Notes: generated by a model not told the origin, from the sequence alone. 64,000 bases of DNA from Dermatemys mawii (GCA_007922305.1 ML677365.1:17372417-17436416), one strand, 5' to 3'. Positions 49,301-59,056 are shown, counted from the stretch's first letter. Numbers and translations: made by a program.

Positions 49301-50284
49301 CACTAATAACTACTAATCCTCCTGAAGGTTTTCTGGGCCCTTGCCAGGTCAGCTTTAATTGACTGTGACTGTAAAAAAGTAAAACTTTCAAGGATTGTGC
49401 CGCAGTGTAGGTTGCATTACACAGCAAGCTTTGCAAATGTATCATCTCCTGAAATTAAGTCTTAATAACTATTTATTTAAACCTCTCCTCTCACCAAACA
49501 CTGGCAATGTGCTCTGAGAAATATGACTAATATCTGATGGCACAGATAATCTTACCTTGAAAATTCATATTGCACAACCAAGAAGCCTACTTGATGCCTT
49601 ACATTTAATCTGGAACATTATTTTACCAAAAAGGTAGGGGGGAGTGATTCAGGCTCCAATTAACATCAGATACAAACTCGAGGAAAGGAGAAATGCCCTC
49701 CTCCACAAAACAAAACTGACCTGCTGTTTCTGACCTGCTGTTTGTTTGCTGAGGCAGCTCCATGGTAAATCGGTTTAACTCCATCTAAGTCAATGGAACA
49801 ATGCTACTTTACAACAGCTAAGAGTCAGCCCTACGTGATTCATATAGTTCAAAATTGACCCATTTTTAGGTTCTGAATCAGAGAATACAGACAATGTAAA
49901 GATTACTAAGATTTATTTTTTGTATAGTGAAACAATATTTATAGTACAGAAACATTAAATGTATCAATAGCAGATAATTCCACTTACAATCGGCCTTGTC
50001 CAGGAGATTGTACCTAATTGCCATCTGCAGGTGTAAAAGGTGCAGTGGGTGCCATTTAAATTGTAATAGCATCAGTGTAGGTATATTAATGGAGGTATTT
50101 CATGTTCTAATTATCAGGAAATGCCACAAACACCATGGTTAACATAAACAGGTAAAAGTAAAGCAGTGAACTTCCACCGAACAGTCTATTGGACCTCCAT
50201 GTTACACTTTCAGGTCAAAATTTCCTTTTTTAATTATCCAAGATTTCTTCTCACATATGGACCTATTTCTGTACATGTAGGGTA
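46362..50284. other. Longest repeat-poor stretch, no gene recognised
   Basis: About 3.9 kb with only faint repeat traces: TTTACATTTATATAGCACC at about 48022 and CCATCTAAGTCAATGG near 49781. The plus-strand frame at 46989-47348 (119 codons) has no low-complexity content, but it also has no domain and poor coding character. The 48960-49260 part has a run of GATA/TATC and AATTAGG words. I see no supported gene. Confidence 0.42.
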
Positions 50285-50386
50285 CAATTTCAAAAGTGTC
50301 TATGTGACTTAGGAGCCTAAGTCCTATTGACTTTTAGTGGGACTCAGGCTCCCCAAATCACTTAGGCACTTTCAAAACCTTAACAT
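50285..50386. repeat. Short self-complementary repeat
   Basis: Left arm TTTCAAAAGTGTCTATGTGAC then TTAGGAGCCTAAGTCC; right arm GGGACTCAGGCTCC then AATCACTTAGGCACTTTCAAAA. The arms meet at TATTGACTTTTAGTG. A clear foldback element of about 100 bp, matching the style of the centre of the 44.8-kb hairpin. Confidence 0.72.
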
Positions 50387-52539
50387 CAGATAAATATGCA
50401 TGAAAGTAATTTCTAAGTCATACTGCATACTGTGCTTGACAAATCTGTAGATTTTTGACTCACTGATCATAATAGCTTTATTGGTAGGTTAGCTATTTTA
50501 TTTAAAAACTGATTTTTTACACTCATTCTGAGTTATCCTCTTCACCTCTCAGGAGACACCACAGTCATGTGACTTCAGTTGCTGGAGAGAAAATGCACAG
50601 AATTTCTGAATCAAGTACTTCAGCCATTTAAGAAAATGGGTTTTACTAAACTATACACATTAACTTGTCCTCTTTATGGACTAAAGATATGCAGAATTTT
50701 AGTTTGAAATATAAAAGGCCAGATTCATCACAGCTGATACTGGGAAGTATAATTTGCCATTCTCTGTGCCAGCAAGGCTTCCTGAGGCATAGGGAATAAT
50801 CATCCTTTTGATGGTCAGGTAGTACTTCTGTGCCACTCCCAAAGAAGTCCCCGTAATGAGTCAGCTGTGAATCCTGCTCAAGAACTATAAGAATTCTGCT
50901 GGCAGAACACACTAAGGTGAATGGGGAGTTTACTTGAACTAGTAAACTCCCCATTCATTCACAGCAAGCATCTCTCACTTTACTTCTATACCCTAGTCAT
51001 TGTCTACGTTGGACATTTAGTCACATTTAGATGGTGGCATAGAGAAACTTGCACTTTTCTAGGCCACTATTTCTAAAGCAAATTTCAATCTAGAGCAAAG
51101 ATGTGGAAACAAAATTGTAAATTTCTGAAAAACAGAGGTATCTAATGGAAAGCTGGCACAACTTTCACTGTGCGAAAGCAAATAGTACTGCTAACTATAA
51201 GGCAGTTGAGTATCAGCAGGGGCCACTCTCTTCCATGATAACTTAGCCCACGCTTTTGCATTTGTCATGTAATGAAGTCAGACATGAAAAGCTGTTGCTG
51301 TGTGTGAATGAAAAATCACATCTCAAGTCTAAGGTTAAGGCTTTGCTCCATAAAATGAAATAAAACAAGCAAAAAGATTATGACTTGCCCAGGATAAAAG
51401 GTCCTCTCTCTATACACTGTACAGCAGTATTAATAATTTGTGTTTGCAGGAAAGGAAGATCACTGGGTAACAATGAAGGATAAGTTAACTGTGATCATGT
51501 TTTTTTTTTTAAAAAAAAGTACATTTCTTAAATGGAGCATTTCTTTGTTTTTCAGGACACGGGTTAATGCTGACAATCACTTTACTACTGAACATTCATC
51601 AATCCACTTGTGTCCTGCCTGCATATGGAAACATTTCAATTGTATTTCCAAAAGGCTTAGAGATATCAGAAAGGGTCTCCTATCTAGGATGCTGGATTAT
51701 ATTGGGTTGAATTCAACCCTGGAGTAACTTTACAGATTTCCCTGGAGTTATTTGCTGTTAGAATACGAGTGTACAATATTAAGTGCCGAGTGCTTTGGAT
51801 AGACAGAAATGTTCCCCGCTGTAGGCATTTTAGTACTAACTACAATGGGAAACATAGCCTGAGGAGGTGTGTCAGAATAGGTCAGCACTGCCAGCAGATG
51901 GCAGACACAGGGAACAAGAGTTTTCAGGAACCATTCACCCTTCTCTGCTATTCCTGGAATTACAGCTCTTGCAGCAGTGTACACCTAACATGTTTTTACA
52001 TAAGACATACCTTTTGTGGCAGAACTCCCAAACGTGTGAAACCCCATGGAACAGGTGCTGATCTTTAGAAGTTAGTCCCCCACACCAGTTTTTCGGGAAA
52101 CCTTTTCGAACCACTTCTCACAGACATTTCACATAAGGCTGTTCTGCCGTTTCTGTCATGGTTAAAAGGCTCCATGACAAATGGGTTAGGAGCCTGAAAC
52201 TTTAATCCTTGCTCTTTATGCAAACTTTGAACCAGCAGGGAACACACAAGATGAGTTCTTCTGGACTAGTTTTGGAGAACGGGACAAAATTCTTTCCCCT
52301 GAAGATAATCAATACTCAGTTTACAAATGTGGGTCTCCATAAGGGGACCCTATAAATCCTACAGGGGGGCTGTCACATTAGTACTTTTGTATGCAAAACA
52401 AACATTTGAACACCTCAGTGAAATCCTAGCCCCCTTGAAGGCAGTAGCAAAACTCCCATTGACTTCAGCCAGGATGCCACCCCTACTTGCTGAAGTGATT
52501 GTCCAATCGAAATACTCAGTCTGGAAATCCAGTTAATGA
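50387..52539. other. Non-coding DNA, nothing recognised
   Basis: No gene recognised. A pure T-then-A run is at 51500-51518. A CCCATTGACTTCAGCC core near 52456 is a remnant of the self-complementary repeat family. The plus-strand frames at 51440-52068 have no domain. Confidence 0.45.
50919..50956. repeat. Perfect 16-bp hairpin
   Basis: GAATGGGGAGTTTACT and its exact complement are separated by six bases (TGAACT). It is short and isolated and has no T-run that would suggest a terminator. Confidence 0.95.
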
Positions 52540-52543
52540 GTCC
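52540..52543. repeat. Target-site duplication GTCC, left
   Basis: GTCC directly precedes the TGTGGCA terminus of the left LTR and recurs at 58270-58273. A 4-bp duplication is within the usual range for Ty3/gypsy elements. Confidence 0.75.
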
Positions 52544-53156
52544 TGTGGCAGATTGCTGGCACTATTATGATGGGTCTCATGCTTTCTCTTCTTGTGGGAG
52601 GTTCAGGGAGCCATTTCTTGCCCCTGAACAGGGTATTAACTGCCCCACTAGTACCATAGAGGAGAGGGAGTGGAGAGGGAGGGACCCGGGCCCACCCTCT
52701 ACTCCGGGTCCCGGCCCAGGGGCCCTGAGGATAGCGGTAAACCACCTGAATTAGCTATTCCTTCCCCTGGGCTACTTCCCTCTCCTACCCTTCAGTTTGT
52801 GGGCTTCCTGCCCTCTCTCTACACAAGTCAGGTATCTCTTTACCTAGGGTCTGGGTGGTCTTGGTTGCAAACTGTCCTCCAACTGCTCACTGCTCCAACT
52901 GCTCACTGCTCCAACTGCTCACTGCTCCAACTCTTCCAAACTGCTCCTACTGCTCCAAACACCTTTCCTCCTCCCCTGTCTGCCTGAAGCAGGGGGTTTT
53001 ATTAGGTTCTTAACAGGGCCTTAATTAATTGCAGGTGTTCCAATCAACCTGCCACCAGCTTCCCTAGTCCACAGGAAGCCACGCCTCAATTAGCTCTGAG
53101 CTTACATATCTCCCCTCAAGCACTCTACTGCAGCTCCCTGACCCTCCTCTATCACA
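52544..53156 (-). repeat. 3' LTR of the Gmr1-like element
   Basis: 613 bp, beginning TGTGATAG and ending TGCCACA in element orientation. It is a few percent different from the 5' LTR over the part I compared by eye. An AATAAA-type word on the minus strand is at 52998-53003. A run of CTGCTCACTGCTCCAA-type units at about 52873-52965 differs in copy number and arrangement from the other LTR. Confidence 0.93.
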
Positions 53157-53832
53157 TATCCCCCCGCCCTTGCTCAGCACCATGGGGTTGAGCTACTTGG
53201 GACGAGAGACAGTGTTGCCGTGACAGGCTGTCCGCATTGCCGTGTTGGCTTCTGGCCCTATGCTGTATCCGGAAGTTGAAAGGTTGCAGGGATCGAAACC
53301 ATCTCGTCACTCGTGCATTCCTCTCCTTGTTCATGTGCATCCATTGGAGTGGGGCGTGGTCTGTTACTAGGGTGAACCTCCGCCCAAGCAGGTAGTACCG
53401 TAGAATCTCCATCGCCCACTTAACTGCTAGGCATTCTTGTTCTACTACAGCGTACAGTTGTTCCCTGGGCAGGAGCTTTCGACTAAGGTAAAGGATTGGG
53501 TGCTCCTCATCCCCCACAATCTGCGAAAGGACGGCCCCAAGTCCTACCTCTGAGGCATCTGTTTGTAGGATGAATTCCTTTTTGAAATCGGGGGTTATGA
53601 GCACTGGATGGCTACAAAGGGCAGTCCTTAGGTCGGTGAAAGCATCTTCTGCTGCCTCGGTCCACTTAACTATCTCTGGGCCCCAGCTCTTATCAGGTCT
53701 GTTAGAGGCGCTGCCCTTGTGGCGAAGTGAGGGATGAACCGGCGATAGTACCCCACTATCCTTAAGAATGCTCTGACTTGCTTCTTGCGGATCGGGCGGG
53801 GCCAATCCTGTATTGCCTTTACTTTGTTCCAC
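53152..53832 (-). pseudogene. RNase H domain of the Gmr1-like pol
   Basis: Removes the RNA strand of the RNA-DNA hybrid during reverse transcription in the particle. The open part is 226 residues. Acidic positions of the retroelement RNase H fold are seen in LQTDASEVGLG, VVEQECLAVKWA, LVTDHAPLQW and HGNADSLSR, so the catalytic set appears complete. The thumb/connection WTEAAEDAFTDLRTAL precedes it. The first 45 or so residues before the connection region are out-of-register sequence, because a frameshift near 53690-53710 separates this part from RT upstream. The stop (53152-53154) lies within the first bases of the 3' LTR, so coding sequence and LTR overlap by a few bases. Confidence 0.92.
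53157..53173 (-). other. Polypurine tract
   Basis: In element orientation the 17 bases before the 3' LTR read GCAAGGGCGGGGGGATA, purine except two C and one T. It sits directly against TGTGATAG, the place where plus-strand DNA priming starts in LTR elements. Confidence 0.7.
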
Positions 53833-53839
53833 TGAGGCT

Positions 53840-54650
53840 TCACCAGGCCCCTACCGACTACGTAGCCAAGATATCTGGCCTCAGCTAACCCTATGGAACA
53901 TTTGGATGGGTTAGCAGTGAGACCAGCCTGTCTAAGAGTATCCAATACTGCTTCGACTTTCCTCAGGTGCGTCTCCCAGTCCGGACTATGGATTACCACA
54001 TCGTCTAAGTAGGCAGCAGCATACTTGGTATGGGGTCAAAAGTAATCTGTCCATCAGCCACTGGAAAGTCGCGGGGGCCCGATGGAGTCCAAAAGGGAGG
54101 ACTGTATAATGGAAAAGGCCATCAGGTGTAGAGAAAGCAGTTTTTTCTTTGGGGATCAGGGGGATCTGCCAGTAGCCTTTCATCAAGTCCAGCGTGGTCA
54201 AGTATCTGGCCTTGCCTAACTGATCCACCAACTCCTCAATACGTGGTATTGGGTAGGCATTGAACTGGGATACCTCGTTTAACTTTCAAAAGTCATTACA
54301 AAATCTTTGGCTGCCGTCAGGCTGAGGGACCAAGACAATAGGGCTGGACCACTGGCTGTGTGATTCTTCAATCACCCCAAATTCCAGCATCTTTTTTACT
54401 TCTTCCCTAATTTCCTCTCTTTTTGCCTCTGGTATGAGATATGGTTTCATCATCACCCTTGCTCCAGGACGGGTGACGATGTGATGTTGGATAAGCGTTG
54501 TCCGTCCTGGTTTTGTAGAAAACATGTCTTGGTTCCTCTGAATCATCTCAATGACCTCTGTTCGTTGTTCTGGGGCTAATTCGGGGGATATCTTTACCAG
54601 CTCTTGTGGGCCATCTGCCTGGGACAGAGCCGGCAGGACAGCCAGGCACA
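53840..54650 (-). pseudogene. Reverse transcriptase domain of the Gmr1-like pol
   Basis: RNA-directed DNA polymerase that copies the element's RNA. In order: an N-terminal region with ISPELAPEQR, then EFGVIEESHSQWSSPIVLVPQ (fingers), a stop at 54286-54288 just after RFCNDF, then YLTTLDLMKGYWQIPL carrying the first catalytic Asp, TAFSTPDGLFHYTVLPFGL, and the YLDD active-site motif near 54005. YLDD is in a frame shifted by one from the upstream part, so a one-base indel lies between about 54010 and 54050. A second shift near 53700 leads into RNase H. Catalytic residues are all visible but not in one frame. The domain follows integrase, the unusual Gmr1 order. Confidence 0.93.
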
Positions 54651-54659
54651 TCTCCCGAT

Positions 54660-55914
54660 CAATCCAGGGTTTCAGTAAGTTGACGTGGTATATCTGCTCT
54701 GGCCTTTGGCGATCTGGCTGTCTCACCTTATAATTCACTTCCCCAACAGCTTCCACTATCTCATAGGGTCCATGCCAACTGGCCAGCAGCTTACTTTCTG
54801 TTGTTGGTACCAGCACCAGCACCCGTTCACCTGGTTGAAATTTCCTTGTTTTCGCTCGACAATTATAGTAGGTTCGTTGGACTTCTTGTGCTTTCTCTAA
54901 ATGCTCTCGTACTATGGGGGTTACTAGGGCTATTCTCTCTCTCATCTGGGCTAAATGTGCAATGACGTTCTTTCCCAGGTTGGGTTGTTCCTCCCATTCT
55001 TCCTTCGCGATATCTAATATGCCACGTGGGTGGCGTCCATACAGTAGCTCAAATGGGGAGAAACCAGTAGATGCTTGGGGAACTTCTCACATTGCGAACA
55101 TCAAATAGGGTACGAGGGTATCCCAGTCTTTTCCATCTTGGGCCACTACCATTCGAATCATACTCTTGAGAGTACGGTTAAAACGCTCGACCAGACCATC
55201 TATTTGGGGATGATAGACCGAAGTCCGTAAGGTTTGGATTTGTAGCAGGGTGCATAAGTCTTTCATCACTCTAGACATAAACGGAGTCCCTTGGTCTGTC
55301 AGGATCTCCTTAGGGATGCCTACCCTAGCAAAAACCTGCACCAGTTCCTTTGCAATCGCCTTGGACATGGGGTTTCTTAGAGGAATGGCTTCAGGGTACC
55401 GCGTAGCATAGTCCAGGATGACAAGTATGCTTCGGTGGCCCCAGGCTGTTCTTTCTAGTGGGCCCACCAGATCCATTGCTATCCTTTCAAGAGGGACTTC
55501 AACTATAGGCAAGGGTACCAATGGGGCCCTTAACTGTGGTCGTGGGCTATGCAGCTGGCTCTCCAGGCAAGAGGTGCAATAGTGCTGAACTTCTGCTCTT
55601 ACCCCTGGCCAGTAGAACCTCTTTAGGACTCTATCCAGGGTCTCGTCTGCTCCTAAATGTTCCTCAAACAGATGACTGTTGGCTAATTCTAATACAGCTC
55701 TTGTGTGCTTCCATGGCACCAAGAGCTGTTCTACTATTTCCCCACGTATTGGAACTACTCGGTACAACAGATCCCGTTTGATTATGTAGTATGGCCCTGG
55801 ACCTTTAGTTTTCCTTCTATTGGCACCCCATTTACTTCTACTACCTCCTTCCTCACATTTGCATATGGTGGTCATCGGCTTGGTCCTGCCCAAAACAATC
55901 ACGTGCAGGACCAA
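54660..55914 (-). pseudogene. Integrase of the Gmr1-like pol (upstream of RT)
   Basis: Joins element cDNA to the chromosome. The N-terminal HHCC zinc domain is seen as HLFEEHLG then YCTSC. The DDE core has Asp in AMDLVGPLE, Asp in LTDQGTPF and Glu in LVERFNRTLKS, with exactly 35 residues between the second Asp and the Glu, the D,D(35)E spacing. After a single in-frame TGA (55087-55089) in the same register, the C-terminal part has RKFQPGERVLVLVP and WHGPYEIVEAVGEVNYKV, the GPY/F module, ending near LLKPW (about 54670). Coding then runs straight on into reverse transcriptase. The TGA lies where a CGA-to-TGA change, common by CpG decay, would produce it (inference). Apart from that stop the integrase appears complete. 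Confidence 0.94.
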
Positions 55915-56094
55915 GCTGGCCTGATTCTATTGGACTGGGCTCCCCTCCTTCTCTTGGGGTATTATCGCAAGTGCTGGGGGTTGTCTCTGGGTCTCTACTG
56001 GTCTGTACCACCCTGCGGATTCCCTGACGGGGCCTCCTCCCAGCCAGGGCAGCTCCCTGGTTTGCTGCCAATATCCTGGTTCCCAATTGTTTAT

Positions 56095-56772
56095 CTACCC
56101 TCCTTTGCCGTCTAGATTTCTAGGACTTCCCAGGGGATGAAAATAACTCTGGGGAAAACCCAGGAAATTTGGGGTAGGGTCATCCATGGGTGCCTCAGAC
56201 CCTGCTCGGGGTTTACTTCCCTCCTCTAACTCAATGGGGGGAAGTAAGCTCTCAAATCCAGGAAAGTCCCTGCCAATTAAGACCGGGTAGGGGAGGTTGG
56301 GGACCACCCCTGCAGTCATCTTGGTAGTGTTTCCCTGGATCTCAATCCGTATTGGAATTGTGGGGTAAAAATTTACTGTGCCGTGGACACATGTCACCCC
56401 AGTGGTTTTGGCCCAGCACAGTTGGTCTTGCCCCACTAGCTTCCCCAAGATTAATGTGACAGCACTCCCAGAGTCCACCAAAGCTATGGTCTGGATGCCG
56501 TTCATTTTTATGGGTCTACTGTACTCATGCGGGGCTATTGCGACCCCCACTAGGCCGATTAGGCCACATTGGTCCCTGGGATCCCCCAGATTACATTGCA
56601 TGGGCTCCTCCCTATTGCGGCACTGGGCTGCTATATGCCCCACCTCCCCGCACTCATAGCAGCGATATCTCATCCCGGAGGTTGCCCTCTCACTCGCTCC
56701 CCCAGTTCTCCGTCCCTGGATCCTCATGTCCTCTTGGAGCCTCAGGCTGCTCCTTAGGGCCGGTTCTTTCAA
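56095..56772 (-). pseudogene. Nucleocapsid zinc knuckle and protease region
   Basis: The first third holds the CCHC knuckle CYECGEVGHIAAQC, which binds the element's RNA in Gag. It is followed by an aspartic protease: ALVDSGSAVTLI is the active-site DSG motif, and PYPVLIGRDFPG near the end is the second conserved strand (ILGxD-like). Protease frees Gag and Pol products. The frame ends at a TAG at 56095-56097, but the same register continues, with one more visible TAG, through a Pro/Gly-rich linker into integrase. The open frame at 55853-56086 in another register is a shadow of that linker. A frameshift between about 56690 and 56772 separates this part from the capsid region. Confidence 0.88.
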
Positions 56773-57582
56773 TTATGATTTTCTTGGAGTTCTCAGTGAT
56801 CCGGGTCCTCAGGGTTGGGACTGGTTTCCTGAAACGCCGTGTTCCACTGCCCAGGGTTTCAAACAGTTCACGGGCTGCCAGTTGTCTCTCGACAAGGGTG
56901 ATCAGTTCATCATAGGTGGAGGGGTCATTCTGGTCTACCCAGGCTCGGAGGTCTGGGGGTAGTCCCCTCATATAGTGGTCCAACACCAGGAGCTCCATCA
57001 TTTTCTCTGAGCTGAGAGCCTCTGAGCGTAACTACTTCTGGGCTAGGTGAATTAGGTCAAATAGTTGAGAGCGTGGTGTCTTGCCTCTGCAGTACTGCCA
57101 CTCATGGAACCTCAGGGCTGCAGGGCTGTCGTTGCCCCTGCCCTGGCCAGGATCTCCGCCTTCAGTTGTGGGTAATCTGCTGCCTCCTCTGCTGTCATAT
57201 CATAGTAGGCCTTCTGAGCTTCCGTGCACAAAAATGGGGCGAGAATGCCTGACCACTGGTCTCTGGGCCACGTCTCCCGCAGGGCTGTGCTCTCGAAAGC
57301 CAGAAGGTATGCCTCCACATCATCCTCCTTAGTCATTTTCTGTAGACAGTAGCTGGCCCGTACGGTCTGCGTCCCATCATACCCGCAGCTCTTCTCCGTA
57401 AGAGCCTTCACCTGGTTCATTAGTTCCTGCAGAGGGATTCGGTCCTGGGCAGCCTGAGTCATCAACAGACGATTAGTCTCTTGCTGCACCCGTACCGCCT
57501 CCTATTGGGCGGTTGCTTGGACCTAGGTGGCTTCCTGCTGGGCCGCAGTGGCTTGTATTAGGGCCTTGACCACGTTGTCCAT
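56690..57582 (-). pseudogene. Gag capsid with SCAN-like C-terminal region
   Basis: Start is the ATG at 57580-57582, about 70 bp inside the 5' LTR and in the register of all later domains. It opens with a Gln/Ala-rich coiled stretch (MDNVVKALIQAT...) with TAG stops at 57523-57525 and 57502-57504. The capsid N-terminal half has [27 protein letters not shown] and EAQKAYYDM. After a frameshift near 57115 and a TAG at 57032-57034 comes the C-terminal half, [22 protein letters not shown] then [16 protein letters not shown]. This pattern (ELLVL...LP..L.AWV...) is that of the vertebrate SCAN domain, which published work derives from the capsid of Gmr1-like elements. Gag would assemble the RNA-containing particle. 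Confidence 0.88.
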
Positions 57583-57634
57583 CTTAGGGACAGGAAGGTT
57601 TGGGCTAAACCTGGTTTAAGTCCCCAGCGCGTGG

Positions 57635-57652
57635 ATCCCACCTCTAACACCA
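57635..57652 (-). other. Primer-binding site, tRNA-Leu-like
   Basis: Two bases inside the 5' LTR the minus strand reads TGGTGTTAGAGGTGGGAT. This begins with the TGG that pairs with a tRNA CCA end. It fits the 3' end of vertebrate tRNA-Leu with a few mismatches (recalled from general tRNA sequence knowledge). The tRNA would prime minus-strand DNA synthesis. Confidence 0.6.
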
Positions 57653-57654
57653 CG

Positions 57655-58269
57655 TGTGGCAAATTGCTGGCACTATTATGATGGGTCTCACGCTTTCTCT
57701 TCTTGTGGGAGGTTCAGGGAGCCATTTCTTGCCCCTGAACAGAGTATTAACTGCCCCACTAGTACCATAGAGGAGAGGGAGTGGAGAGGGAGGGACCCGG
57801 GCCCACCCTCTACTCCGGGTCCCGGCCCAGGGGCCCTAAGGATAGCAGTAAACCCCCTGAATTAGCTATTCCTTCCCCTGGGCTACTTCCCTCTCCTACC
57901 CTTCAGTTTGTGGGGCTTCCTGCCCTCTCTCTACACAAGTCAGGTGTCTCTGTACCTAGGGTCTGTGTGGTCTTGGTTCCAAACTCTCCTCCAACTGTTC
58001 ACTGCTCCAACTGCTCACTGCTCCAACTCCTCCAAACTGCTCACTGCTCTGACTCCTCCAAACTGCTCACTGCTCCTATCCTCCTCCCCTGTCTGCCTGA
58101 AGCAGGGGGTTTTATTAGGTTCTTAACAGGGCCTTAATTAATTGCAGGTGTTCCAATCAACCTGCTGCCAGCTTCCCTAGTCCATAGGGAGCCATGCCTC
58201 AATTAGCTCTGAGCTTACATATCTCCCCTCAAGTACTCTACCACAGCTCCCTGACCCTCCTCTATCATA
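57655..58269 (-). repeat. 5' LTR of the Gmr1-like element
   Basis: 615 bp, same layout as the 3' LTR. Its outer terminus has TATGATAG where the 3' LTR has TGTGATAG, a single transition. The minus-strand AATAAA word is at 58111-58116. The CTGCTCACTGCTCC unit array is at about 57988-58078. Confidence 0.93.
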
Positions 58270-58273
58270 GTCC
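58270..58273. repeat. Target-site duplication GTCC, right
   Basis: Matches 52540-52543. If the terminal transition in the LTR is ignored, the duplication could be read as AGTCC. Confidence 0.72.
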
Positions 58274-59053
58274 ACAGAAATTTAATCTCCCATTTTACGG
58301 TTTTCAGCTTAAGGGCAGATAATAAAGGCTAAGAAAATCTAAATATTGTTAATCTTTTCTCAATAATCATATTAATGAGCTCAGTCCTACTGCTGATTTC
58401 ACTGGGAGCAGTAACAGCCTCAATGTATATTCCCAGACAAAAAGCCTACATTAAAATGAAGTTAGGGCTGGGAGTATGTCTCAGTAATTTAAGGGGGAAA
58501 GACCCTACAAGGAAGTTGTATTTATCCAAAAAACCAAGCATTACAAACCCAGAGAATTCAGAGTTAAGGTTACACTTCAAAGAAATCCAAACATTTAGGT
58601 AAGAAATGCTGAATTAAGGCCCCAAAACAACCTATACTGTGACCAGGAGTGAAGTCATGTAATAACCAGATGATTGTGACTGAGGCATGTTAGCGATTGT
58701 GGTCCCAGAGTAGATTAACCTGATTGTTAAAAATATGTTAGATTGTTGGGGGGCGGGGTGTTCTTCATATTCTTTTCCCCTCCTAGTGAAAGAGCATGGG
58801 TTCTTGGGAGCTTTAATTGTGCACTATATCAACCTTAAAATATTCTTTATTCTTTCACTTAAATTTTTAAAATAAAATAGAGTGCACTGTATAGTTAAAC
58901 TGGGTTGATAGTAGCATTGCATTGCCAGAATATTGCAAAGCAGCTAGCCATACTGGTGAATCCAGCCCTTAATTTGCAATTGACTTGTTCATTTAAGGGC
59001 TGTATTAGTGAGACCAGCCATATATGAGAGCGGGGCAGGGAAAGCTCAGTCTC
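58274..59053. other. Non-coding spacer between two transposons
   Basis: About 780 bp of AT-rich DNA, no gene recognised. Confidence 0.5.
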
Positions 59054-59056
59054 TGA

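Larger units (their letters stand above)
52544..58269 (-). mobile_element. Gmr1-like Ty3/gypsy LTR retrotransposon
   Basis: A complete 5.7-kb element on the minus strand: 5' LTR, primer site, gag, protease, integrase, reverse transcriptase, RNase H, polypurine tract, 3' LTR. Integrase lies upstream of reverse transcriptase. Ordinary Ty3/gypsy elements have the opposite order, and the IN-first order is known for the Gmr1 group of deuterostome gypsy elements. The internal coding part from the gag ATG (57580-57582) to the pol stop (52-54 of the 53100s, inside the 3' LTR start) is 1,477 codons. All long segments share one register apart from two short shifted patches, so the ancestor probably had a single fused gag-pol frame. 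At least five in-frame stops and four frameshifts make this copy inactive. Confidence 0.94.

Noticed and set aside
55853..56086. 77-codon minus-strand frame between protease and integrase
   Set aside because: It is out of register with the gag-pol frame and overlaps the linker that joins protease to integrase.
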